Of a stretch of 64,000 nt of DNA, positions 55,219 to 64,000 are shown in pieces. Every line of letters starts with the position of its first letter. The stretch's first letter is position 1. The stretch spans positions 124,001-188,000 of the forward strand of contig JAKMXF010000310.1 in assembly GCA_024704765.1 (NCBI GenBank), in the 5' to 3' direction. Both the position numbers and the translations under genes were made by a program. Below the pieces are notes generated by a model. That model did no database searches and was not told the origin of the DNA. It was given only the letters and a program-made list of their open reading frames with translations. This stretch comes from Oopsacas minuta. Taxonomy: Eukaryota > Porifera > Hexactinellida > Lyssacinosida > Leucopsacidae.

Positions 55219-55575
55219 CTAAATATCTTCAGTCCAATCCTTCTTCTCAACTTTTTTCCTGGACGAGAAAGGTAATGTAATTCTCACAGTTTCAGACAAA
55301 CGCTCTTCTCTGATCTCACCTTTACTATATCTTATTATACTCTTGTAAGTCGTCTTTATTAACTCTATAGATATGTACGTGAACCAACAAGTGAATATTC
55401 CTAAAGCAATAGCTACTCTGATTTTCTCATTCCTGGTATCACCCTCTTTAACATTTTGAGATTTTGGTCTCAGTTTTGGCTTCACACGAGAAAGTTTAGA
55501 ATTGTGTCTCTTGAATATGTGTAATCTCGTTATAGATAAGAATATATTTAGATTTGATTGCGTTAAACCATTCAT
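55219..55575 (-). CDS. Small single-pass membrane protein, unrecognised
   Basis: Intronless, 118 aa, ATG at 55573-55575. The first 30 residues are free of acidic residues and basic (RLHIFKRHNSKLSRVKPKLR follows), as in a mitochondrial targeting peptide. One hydrophobic segment IRVAIALGIFTCWFTYIS lies at residues about 52-69, and the C-terminal tail is highly charged (EIREERLSE, SRKKVEKKDWTEDI). The layout fits a small mitochondrial inner-membrane assembly factor, but no family was recognised. Coding status rests on the amphipathic organisation and an uninterrupted frame only. Confidence 0.45.
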   Translation of the reverse strand: MNGLTQSNLNIFLSITRLHIFKRHNSKLSRVKPKLRPKSQNVKEGDTRNEKIRVAIALGIFTCWFTYISIELIKTTYKSIIRYSKGEIREERLSETVRITLPFSSRKKVEKKDWTEDI

Positions 55576-56406
55576 GATAACTATACATTCAAGTAGTCGG
55601 TATATAAAATGTCAGTAGATAAGGGAATGTGTGAGTTAGATGCATAGCTACCAAGATTGAGTAGACCCAATGCTGGTCACTCTAGTGACATGCTTCTCCA
55701 CCTAAGGCCTTAGTTTTAAATTCTAGTCTATATTTTAGAAATCTTAACCAAATCAACTAGTTGGAATGATTGAAATAATAGTAATTCCGACATTGTGTAC
55801 TTGTGTACGCTTAGATTGGCATCATCATGTGTATGTGTCGCTACAGGGTATATAATGTATATTATACTCATTGGCGCCAGATTTTGGAAAGAAAAACAAA
55901 CCTGGACAGTCCACCATGCGAAATTGCTGCTACCTTTATGTATGTAAATTTCACACAAATATAGTCCGCCTCTAAACCTATTGGGGGTCCGGACCCCAGG
56001 TACCCAAACTTGTCGCCTATGATTATATTCTCATATTCATTGGCTTAAGATGTGTTTATTTGAAATTCTAAGTCTATATACGTAATTATTTCTCAATTAT
56101 TGTTTGTTTGTCCCATTTACAATTGAAAAAAGTTTACATTCGAAATGTGGAAGATATCAGTAGATACTTGCTATAAACGGATATATAAATAGAAAATTGT
56201 GAAAGCCTTGAAGGGCTGGTAACCTCGGAAGTATAACATAGTACTTAAATAGTAAATACAAACATCCGGTTCAACTTATCTTTAACTACAAATTTTCAAA
56301 AACTATTGCTCTAGTATCAAACATTAATGCTAGCAATTATAAATAAACATGTTACAGACGATCTATGTAAAACATAGATACAAGTTCTATAAATAGCAAA
56401 CTCCTG
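55576..56406. other. Intergenic, includes a dispersed repeat fragment
   Basis: The segment 55980-56030 (GGTACCCAAACTTGTCGCCT) matches one near 33880, so it is a dispersed repeat. No gene was seen. Confidence 0.45.
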
Positions 56407-59400
56407 TCAGAGGTTAGAGCCTACCTTCAGGAGGGATTCTAGCTTCTGAGTAAGAAGGATGTTCCCTTTCACTTTTAGTTTCCCTTTGAAGAATGCATCT
56501 GAAGCAGTTATCTTACCCTGTACAATAGAAATAAAGTCTTCATCTGATAGAGTAATGCTCACATCTACAGTTGATTTAGGAGCTTCTCGCTTCAGAGAGG
56601 GAGGCTTGTTCTTCAGGTCTATGACGTAGTCAGCTGCAGGCTTACCTTCCTTGGTTATTATCCAATGGAAGATACCGTTGATATTTGATACTTGTGGATT
56701 CTTTTGGATTCTAAGAATAAAATCACAAATCACCGTCTGGCCGACGTAATTTACCTTTACATATGAGAAACTTGAAACCGCGGAATTTGCATTTAGCGTA
56801 CTTTGTTACCCAATTGTAGCTCTTAAGAGCAAGTCTCTACGTATATTTTGAGATTTCAACTATTTGTTTACTAATATTCAAAAACACAACAATCAATTTA
56901 CATATGATTAATTCAAAAGTGTGAAAATCAGATTCAGCATATTAGATATAATTATTCAAGTTATAGAATTCAGTTTACATTCTTGATAAACACCATAAAT
57001 ACATAGTTACGTGGCATCTCATAATTGAGAAATTCGAATCCAAAAACATTCCATAAATCCTTTCCTTGACAAAAGACAAACAAACAAACAAACACACAAT
57101 CGAGTTTTAATAATATAGAAGATAGAATGGAAATAGTCTATAGAATTACAGTCTACATCAATTACAAATACATTACAGTAGTAATTAAATACATACACTT
57201 CACCAGAACTAATTGTATGCAGTATAATCCTGGGATTCTGACTGATTTTCTCTGATAAATGTTAACCGCTCGTCACTAATCACAATCCTATGAACTATTT
57301 TCGCAATTTGATTAATAACCGAAGTAACCCGACCACTCAATAATCGCCAACCAGGTCTATAAATAATCCGTCTGTTCTTTTATCACGCGAGCTGTGATTT
57401 ATAATAATAAATCACTTAATCGATCAAAATTCTGGAAATGTGTTTACAGATATCTTTGCAATATTACAAATGACTATCGGCCTGAAATGGGTATTGATAT
57501 TCTCACATTTTATCAGCTCTTCCCTATTGATGCTAATTTATTCCAGGGGCGGTCCAGGATTTGAATATAAAGTAAACAAATAGTTGAAATCTCGAATTAT
57601 ACTTAGAGACCTGCTCTCAACAGACATATAGGGGTAATCCAGTACGCTGAATACGAATTTCGCATTTTCAAGTTTCTCATATGTACATTTATTGTTGTTT
57701 TTATGAATATAAAGTAAACAAATAGTTGAAATCTCGAAATATATATAGAGATTTGCACTCAAAATATTTATGCGTCTCAGGTGCAAATGAATAATACAAA
57801 ACATTTTGAATTCAATGTTATAAACAGTTTCCACATGCTCTTAAATACAATCTAGCATAAACAGAGATGTATTACAGCTGTCACAATAATATCGATATTC
57901 TGTATTATGTCTATTTCACTGACACAAATAGTAAATGCAGAATGACATCTCCAAGATTCATGACGGAATATTTCAATCTTAACATTAGAGTGAGCTACAC
58001 ATAGCCTACTGCTGAGCTAAGTCTACATGTTACAGCAAAGCTACATGCAATACATGGAGTCAGATATCCCAGGGTGTGTATTACAAATTTGCATATCATT
58101 GTAAGAATCTATATTATTAAATTGTAATTGTTGTTTGTATGTCTGTTTGTTCGTTGTCAAGGAAAGGATTTATGGAATGTTGTATCCAATTCGAATTTCT
58201 CAATTCTGAGATGTCGCAAAACTACATATTTATGATTTATCGGTGTTATCAAGAAAGTAGACATAATCCAATAAAACTTGGCTAAATATATCGAATATGT
58301 TGCATCTGATTTCACATATTTGAATTAATCATGTGTAAATTTATTTGTTGGTTTATGAATATAAAGCAAACAAATAGTTGAAATATTAATTTATTAATTC
58401 AATTTGCAATTTATACCTTGCTAAATTCGAGTCACGAAGTGCCAAGTCCCATGCGAACACTGGAATTACAAATTGCCACAATTGTAATTATAGTGCCAAA
58501 TCAACAGTTTACTTATTTTGTGAGTCATTTTCAGGTAACGGAAGTTTCGCCCCAAGAAATCACGTTCCCGGAAATTTTGACGTAATACAAACAATTCTGG
58601 CATTCAAATTCAACGATATTACTACAATTTGAATTTATCTAGTGATATGACATGAACATTTGTAACTTACATAGGTATGGTATGGTGATTGGTGATACGA
58701 GTTACGGATGCACGAATAAAACTATTCGTTTTCAGGTTTTCGACAGTTGTCTATACTTAAATACAATATATAAACTACTTATATAGTTAACATCCGCTAT
58801 ATCGAACAAATATTGATTTCGTTGAGGCTTCGAGATATCGTATGTCAACTATAATGAAATAAAGTCAGGAGCAGGGTGTCATCTTATTCGTAAATATACA
58901 AATACAACTTAATATACTATACATTATATACTAACCTCTTTTCAATCTCGTAGAAGACAGCAGAAGACTTCAGTGCATTTCCATCTCCATCATCATCTAC
59001 AGGTGTACCTACCTGTGGATTACTACCAAACTTAACATCAGCATAAGCCCCGTCTATAACAACATGACCTGTTTCTTTTATCTTACACCTGACTATCACT
59101 TTACCATCATTACGACTCTCCCACATCTCAGTAATGAGGGTGTGTCCCGGAAGAACAGGTTTAGTGAATCTTCCTTTAAACCCAGTTAGACGAGAGGGAT
59201 CATTACCACAATACGTATGTATTACGTGCCTAACAGCATGGCCATAAGAGCATAACCCATGTAGAATAGGCTGACTGAACCCTCCCATAGCTGCAAAGTT
59301 AGAATCAATGTGTAGAGGATTCTTATCACCAGATAGTCTGTATAGAGCAGCCTGTGTCTCAGGGATAACTTCTCGTATAACGGAGTCTGGTGCTCGGTTA

Positions 59401-61875
59401 GGGATAGACACAGAAGGAGATGGGAAGTTGGATTTGTATTTACCTCCGTACCCCCCTGCACCCCTGACATAAATACTAGACTGAGCGGTAAAGAAATGTG
59501 TCTTCATTGTCTCGTCATAACACTTAACCTCTACCACGATGACTGCTCCTTTTCCTTTATCTAACACCTCTAATACCTTAGCAACCCCCTTAACTACTCC
59601 ACCAGCAGGAAGAGGGGTGTGTATCTGGAAGGCTTGCTCTCCATGCAGTACTTGGGAATAATCAATCAAACTCATGGTACTTAACATACCAGTAGATAGG
59701 TTCATTCCAATAATAGCTGAGTAGGAAGGAACAGCTGAGAAGTTCTCATGACCTTCATACAGATAGTGGAGATCTTTATTGTCTGTATGTTTCACTTTAG
59801 CACCTACACCTAAAGCGTATAAAATCAGCTGATCAGCAGTATAGGACACGGATACAGGCCCGATCTTCTTCCCTGAGTACTGAGACATGTTACTCTCTCC
59901 CCCTGACGTTGGTGTATGCTTCATGGTTACTTCAGAAGCCTTTACTCGTTCCATAGCAGCCACAGTGGTACCACCCCCACTAGATGGAATTTCATTCTTT
60001 GAGAAGTCAGTGATTTTATCCCAATTATTGGCTACATCTTCTACTGTAAGATCTCTTTTGGCATAACCTATTGTTCTCTGATTACGTAACTGAGCAGACC
60101 AGCCACCTGCCGTCTCAAATAAACCTCCAGTTTCATTACAGGACTCGTGACACAGGTAGACGACTAGTGGGGCTACTAACAAAGGATCCAGAAACTAATG
60201 AAAAATAATAACAAATAAATACAGTAGACTCTTCATAGAGTCACGGTTAATCGGGTCAAAATGGCCTGGTCCCGATGTAACCCTATAAAGCAGAGTCTAC
60301 TGTATACGAATTACTATAATTCTAATTATCCGTTCTCCTTGGTCCATTCGTTGGATAATGTACGTGGGCATTACTTACATTTCAGAAAATCATAGGTAGC
60401 GTGAAATGAGTACGTGATGTATTCAGATTGTACTTAAGGCACGCCTGTCACGCAGAGGCGTAGTTAGCATTTTCTCTTTGTGGTTGCTGACAGTAGCCCT
60501 GGGATACCCAGCAACCCCTAGCAACACCCTAGTTACGCTTAGGCTGTCAGGGAAGATTCAACTCTAGTAAAACAGTGGTGTTAAGATTACCCAAAATATA
60601 TGTAAATTTTGGGCCTGGGTCTAGTTCTTCGTGACTCACACTTAGATATCCAGGGAAATCAGGAGCAAATCACCTGATACAATATACATATTATGGTGGG
60701 TATCGCTTATAAGAACACCGGAAATAAGGGCAATCCTCTTGAAAACGGTTCTCAACTTCTCATATATACTTGTACATATAATATATACAGTCGACAACTG
60801 TTAATTCGATTACGGGAAAAAACGGATTGTAAAGTATAATACCTTTCTAGGGATTGGAAAATTTGAGTATTTTCAAATTACAGTATACTCCGCTTAATGT
60901 GACACAAATAAAGAATCAAGATGGCCTGATCCCAGGCCATCTTGATTCTCTATTTGTGTGGTACTTTTTTTGGTCAAGTGACCCGATTAACGGTGGCTTT
61001 AGTAAACGGAGTCCACTGTAGTGGAGTGTCTTTAGAAATTGAAAATCAAAACTTTCGGAATTTTCTGTTTTAACTAATGAAAAATTGGTGGAACGCATAA
61101 AACGTCACAAAAGTATGCCGCTAACACCTAGCGGCATACTTTTGTGAGATGTACTAACTTAATGAATTAGCTAAATATATAGCACTCACTTTCATCACAT
61201 CTTCCGGCATTACAGTAGCTGTCATCCTACTGCCTGCTACAGGTGCTACTACATTACAGTGTATATTATACTTGCCTCCCTCCTTAGCTAGAGTATGAGA
61301 CAATCCAACCAGCCCGTTCTTAGCAGCCGAGTAGTTTGCCTGACCAAAGTTTCCATAAATCCCAGAGGCAGATGATGTCATGATGATGCGTCCAAATTGT
61401 TGTTTTCGCATGTGGCTCCATGCTGCCCTTGTCACCATGAAGGAGCCTCGTAGATGCACTCTAGAAACATAAATTTAGAAATACAAATAAGGTGATTTTA
61501 GAAATTAATAAGATACCTTTGTATCATATCCCAGTCATCATTAGTCATTTTCAGAAATGACTTGTCTCTTAGAATCCCAGCATTGTTCACTACGATATCA
61601 ACTCTACCGAAATTCTTAACAGCAGTATTCACAATCTTGTCTCCATCTTCTACAGAGTCGTAGTTAGCTACAGCAATCCCTCCAGCTGTGTGTATTTCAT
61701 CCACAACCTTGTCAGCCATCCTACTCTTACCTCCACCAGTATAGTCCCCTCCCAGATCATTTACAACTACTGAAGCACCTTTCTGTGCAAATAGGAGAGC
61801 ATACCCTCTCCCTAGTCCACCTCCTGCGCCAGTAACTATTGCTACTCGACCTTTAAAACTCAGCGGAATACTCAT
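56407..61875 (-). CDS. HSD17B4: Peroxisomal multifunctional enzyme type 2 / HSD17B4 (4 exons)
   Basis: Exons 61517-61875, 61190-61460, 58936-60194 and 56407-56710 join in phase to 730 aa (human 736). The enzyme hydrates 2-enoyl-CoA and oxidises (3R)-hydroxyacyl-CoA in peroxisomal beta-oxidation of very-long-chain and branched fatty acids and bile-acid precursors. The N-terminal short-chain dehydrogenase has [27 protein letters not shown], Ser150, and Tyr163-x3-Lys167 in ANYSAAKNG. The central hydratase-2 has [20 protein letters not shown] and [11 protein letters not shown]. The C-terminal SCP2-like domain has [40 protein letters not shown]. The C-terminal tripeptide is SNL rather than the AKL of human, a weak or variant PTS1. 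All catalytic motifs are intact. The introns carry several MITEs. Confidence 0.97.
56740..57119 (-). mobile_element. Helitron-like repeat in HSD17B4 intron 3
   Basis: On the minus strand it begins TCTATATTATTAAAACTCG and includes TTGTCAAGGAAAGGATTTAT and CATATGTAAATTGATTGTTG, matching the copy at 39162-39692. Its inner end is about 30 bp from exon 4. A (CAAA)n run lies near its start. Confidence 0.55.
57541..57810. repeat. Partial copies of the Helitron-like repeat
   Basis: Two adjacent stretches contain AATATAAAGTAAACAAATAG and TTGAAATCTCGAA, words that recur in the 39162-39692 and 58108-58475 copies. They look like internal duplications or a truncated insertion. Confidence 0.5.
58108..58475 (+). 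mobile_element. Helitron-like repeat in HSD17B4 intron 3
   Basis: Starts after A with TCTATATTATTAAATTGTAA and ends near GTGCCAAGTCCCATGCGAAC. The same end region (reverse complement) is at about 39207-39250. It is in opposite orientation to the copy at 56740-57119. Confidence 0.55.
58784..58851. mobile_element. Minimal mariner-type MITE, 68 bp
   Basis: Nearly the whole element is inverted repeat: TAGTTAACATCCGCTATATC at left, GATATCGTATGTCAACTA at right, TA-flanked (58782-58783, 58852-58853). It lies in HSD17B4 intron 3, 85 bp from exon 3. Confidence 0.8.
60222..60302. mobile_element. Mini pogo-type MITE in HSD17B4 intron 2, 81 bp
   Basis: CAGTAGACTCTTCATAGAGT at left and ATAAAGCAGAGTCTACTG at right, with TA flanks (60220-60221 and 60303-60304). 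Confidence 0.85.
60453..60543. mobile_element. Possible hAT relic in HSD17B4 intron 2
   Basis: CAGAGGCGTAGTTAGC at left and CCTAGTTACGCTTAGG at right are roughly inverted. The flanking 8-mers CTGTCACG and CTGTCAGG differ at one position. The right boundary is uncertain. Confidence 0.5.
60881..61018. mobile_element. Palindrome-cored pogo-type MITE in HSD17B4 intron 2, 138 bp
   Basis: CAGTATACTCCGCTTAATGT and TTTAGTAAACGGAGTCCACTG are the inverted ends, TA-flanked. The centre is a further perfect 16-bp inverted repeat with a 6-nt loop, AGAATCAAGATGGCCT at 60912-60927 and its complement at 60934-60949. Confidence 0.85.
61106..61148. repeat. Perfect 18-bp hairpin in HSD17B4 intron 2
   Basis: TCACAAAAGTATGCCGCT, a 7-nt loop AACACCT, then the exact reverse complement, ending about 42 bp before exon 2's donor side. 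Coordinates may be off by one. It is too short for a standard animal pre-miRNA, and its perfection suggests recent origin. Confidence 0.8.
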
Positions 61876-63756
61876 CTAATGAAATAATAAAACTGGTACT
61901 GTGGTGAAAGCTGATTTGCTTGATAACAAATTTAAGAAATCAAATAATTTAGTTAAGAACATTGATAGGGTAATTGTATAGTGTATAGCTGCCTGCAGCT
62001 TTAAAGAGGGATACCATGTACAGGGCCGTAGGAAGTGAGGTACCTAAGACAGGACGGCCTGAGCCATCCCATTTTTATGGCTTCCGATGCAAATGCATAG
62101 TTGTCAACTTTGTAAAATCCATACTTTTGCAAACCTGAGTGAAGGAAAAAACGGGACGGAAGGCATTAATTTAGCGTGGACATCGCGGGTCCCTTTGTAT
62201 TTGTATTAGACTGGACTACAAAAAGCGGGACAATGAGGGCTTCTGGCAAGTTTTGGCGAGACATTAGCTTTATTGGTTTTGTGTATTTCTTGCAATTCTC
62301 TCAAAAGTTCCATTTTCCTATCACTCAAATAAGTTAGTATTTCATTGAAATGAGTTTCAATCTCAAGATGTCGAAACCTAATTTCTAGCTATGTATAGTA
62401 TACATATACCAATGAATATCAATACTTCTAAGAAACTAGGCTGTAGATATAAACTAGACATCTTCGTGCATCTTAACAATATTGTGTAAATTTGCATCAG
62501 AGAAATACCCTACTAAACCAAACAGGCCTGGTGGAACAGGTTTTGAAGTGGTCCGGTGAAACTGTAGCAGCCATACTAAAGTGGTTGAAACCTGACTTAC
62601 AATAGCAACAGTACTAACTGCACCAAGAAGTGGTTAGGTTGAAACCGGACCAGTGGCTACCACCCTGCGTAATGCCTACCATACACGATGCAACTTTGTT
62701 GCATGCAACAATGCAAGATACACGGCCTAACAAGGTCGCATTACAGTTGCATCGTGTATGGGGGGGCTTAAACTTATGGTTTATGATAATGGAAAACTTT
62801 TCAAGATTTATCTTTAGTAAAATGTATTTCACATCCTAGAAGAAAATAAGTCAACATAAATATTGAGTTTAACCGTGTTCCAAACCAGGGATATATTCTT
62901 ATCATCAGTGATTCAGTAGCGCAGCAGCCTTATAGAATAGGTATGACTGACCAGGGCCGGATTTAAGAGTGGGTAGAGTGGGTAGCTGCCCACAAGCCCC
63001 CACAAAAACCAAGAAAAAGCTACATGCCATTTGGTTACCACTTATGGAGTGGATTCAGATGGATCCTTGTCAGACGAATTATTGCTATTCAAAGAGTTTG
63101 TTAAAGAATTGGATCTGATAACACCAGATTTAAATATATTTCACTTCATGTACAAACTATCATTGAAAAGTTTGTACACTGTACCTTTCCAAACATTAAA
63201 ATTGCATTACGCACTTACCTTATACTTAATAATAGCATTTCATCAAAAAGACAGCACAACTAAATGATTTATCCTACAGTAGATACAGTAAAACTCGTTT
63301 ATTACGTACTCAGCCGATATTTTCTCACATACAATAGAAATAATTCTGTAAATATGAACTAGGATAACATACCAAAATTCCTATCGAAAGTATAAAATAT
63401 ATTTGCCTTAGTTTGTTAAGTATGGTTCAGCTTGGTTAATAAGTATACTCTTAAGCAGTAGCGAAGACTAGGGGGTGCTTGACACTCCCAATATTTTCAG
63501 TGAAAGTGTGATTTCATTAGTGAGTGGACAAAATACATATTAGTCAAGTTTGACAATGGTGCACAAAGTAAAATCAAATTGAAAATTTTACTCATAAAAA
63601 ATATTCATACAGATAAGACGTACATGTCAAGTAAGTACATTTTTTGATTACCAAGCTGCTACGTATTGAGTGAGTTGACTCTGTATTGTATTACCCGATA
63701 TGCACTTTCCCTTGTATATAATATGCAAATAATTATTCTAGTATTCTTAACGCCAA
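61876..63756. other. Intergenic upstream of HSD17B4 and the right-edge gene
   Basis: 1.9 kb with no gene. Lone hAT-type ends occur at about 62021 (CAGGGCCGTAGGAAG) and 62954 (CAGGGCCGGATTTAAG), and a lone pogo-type end near 63287 (CAGTAAAACTCGTTTATTAC). A palindromic segment is listed separately. It should also hold both promoters. Confidence 0.5.
62679..62761. repeat. Inverted repeat with 16-bp arms, 83 bp
   Basis: CCATACACGATGCAAC at 62679-62694 and GTTGCATCGTGTATGG at 62746-62761 are exact complements. The interior is rich in TTGCATGCAACA. Similar words occur near 34490-34740, so this is probably a small mobile family of unknown class. Confidence 0.75.
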
Positions 63757-64000
63757 ATGGCCATGAACGATGATATAGAAGTGTTGCGACCGATTGATGA
63801 TCTACAAGAATCCTTAAATTACGAAAGCTTTGAATCAGAATCTACATACAATATAGTTGAGTCTCTCACAACTTTTGTACAAGACGAGGAGGATGGAAAA
63901 TTTCCAATCTTGATCTTTGTAGGTCCCAAGGTTAAATTGTTTCGAATGGTACGTCTGTTCTGCTTCTTTTTGATTGTCTTACTGTATACTGTGTATTACG
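63757..64000 (+). CDS. 5' end of a probable type II membrane protein (partial)
   Basis: The ATG at 63757 opens a frame that stays open to the window end (81 codons). It reads MAMNDDIEVLRPIDDLQESL, an acidic serine-rich cytosolic part (EDGKFPILIFVGPKVK), and then FRMVRLFCFFLIVLLYTVYY, a strong hydrophobic segment with preceding basic residues. That order (acidic N-terminus, basic flank, single membrane span) suggests a type II protein such as a Golgi glycosyltransferase or sulfotransferase, but no catalytic part is inside the window. A GT at 63949 could also be a donor (GTACGT, phase 0), which would remove the membrane segment. Confidence 0.6.
   Translation, partial: MAMNDDIEVLRPIDDLQESLNYESFESESTYNIVESLTTFVQDEEDGKFPILIFVGPKVKLFRMVRLFCFFLIVLLYTVYY

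Noticed and set aside
61106-61148. Hairpin as a microRNA precursor
   Set aside because: An 18-bp perfect stem with a 7-nt loop is too short and too perfect for a Drosha/Dicer-type precursor.

Overview
This is nuclear DNA from an animal: AT-rich, with spliced genes, animal-specific families (TNNI3K, MYLIP, BAG3, fused single-chain ATP-citrate lyase, DRAM, TRIM-like NHL proteins) and many small DNA transposons. Gene spacing is tight and many genes are intronless. That fits a compact early-branching animal genome; a sponge is my best guess, but the assignment is an inference and no species is claimed. Splice sites were placed by eye: GT/GC-AG borders, matching phase across every junction, and continuity of the conserved protein. 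Layout: (1) 1-5.8 kb: the 3' remnant of a Ginger-type integrase, an intronless BtpA-family gene, two non-autonomous hAT elements with perfect 8-bp target duplications, and a Helitron-like repeat. (2) 5.8-11.2 kb, + strand: pICln (CLNS1A), VPS36 and six-exon PEX16. (3) 11.2-15.6 kb: an NHL-repeat relic, a 10-bp tandem repeat array, an unusual gene joining a TRIM/NHL-type coiled coil to an eEF1B-type nucleotide-exchange domain, and ZMAT2. (4) 15.7-18.8 kb: MYLIP (-) and an ankyrin/SOCS-like gene (+), divergent from about 100 bp. (5) 19.3-29.9 kb, + strand: ACLY (7 exons), EDF1 (2 exons), ZFAND4-like (2 exons), Rab22/31-like. (6) 30.9-36.5 kb: a broken NHL gene (-), a minimal BAG3-like gene, and a RING-finger gene. 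(7) 38.0-50.7 kb, - strand: TNNI3K, reconstructed as 26 exons and 777 codons, with several transposons in its introns, including an 862-bp hAT element that carries a BED-finger transposase fragment. (8) 52.0-55.6 kb, - strand: a DRAM/FRAG1-family membrane protein, an unrecognised two-exon gene and a small single-pass membrane protein. (9) 56.4-61.9 kb, - strand: HSD17B4 (peroxisomal multifunctional enzyme 2, 4 exons, 730 aa). (10) The right edge holds the 5' end of a gene for a probable type II membrane protein that runs out of the window. The genes are ordinary cell-biology genes rather than one pathway. Recurring themes are lipid and acetyl-CoA metabolism with peroxisomes (ACLY, PEX16, HSD17B4), endosomal traffic (VPS36, Rab22/31-like, MYLIP) and ubiquitin or adaptor proteins (MYLIP, RING protein, ZFAND4, NHL relics). 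The most unusual protein is the coiled-coil/eEF1B fusion. The most notable non-coding content is a set of miniature transposons of at least three classes, most of them in introns.
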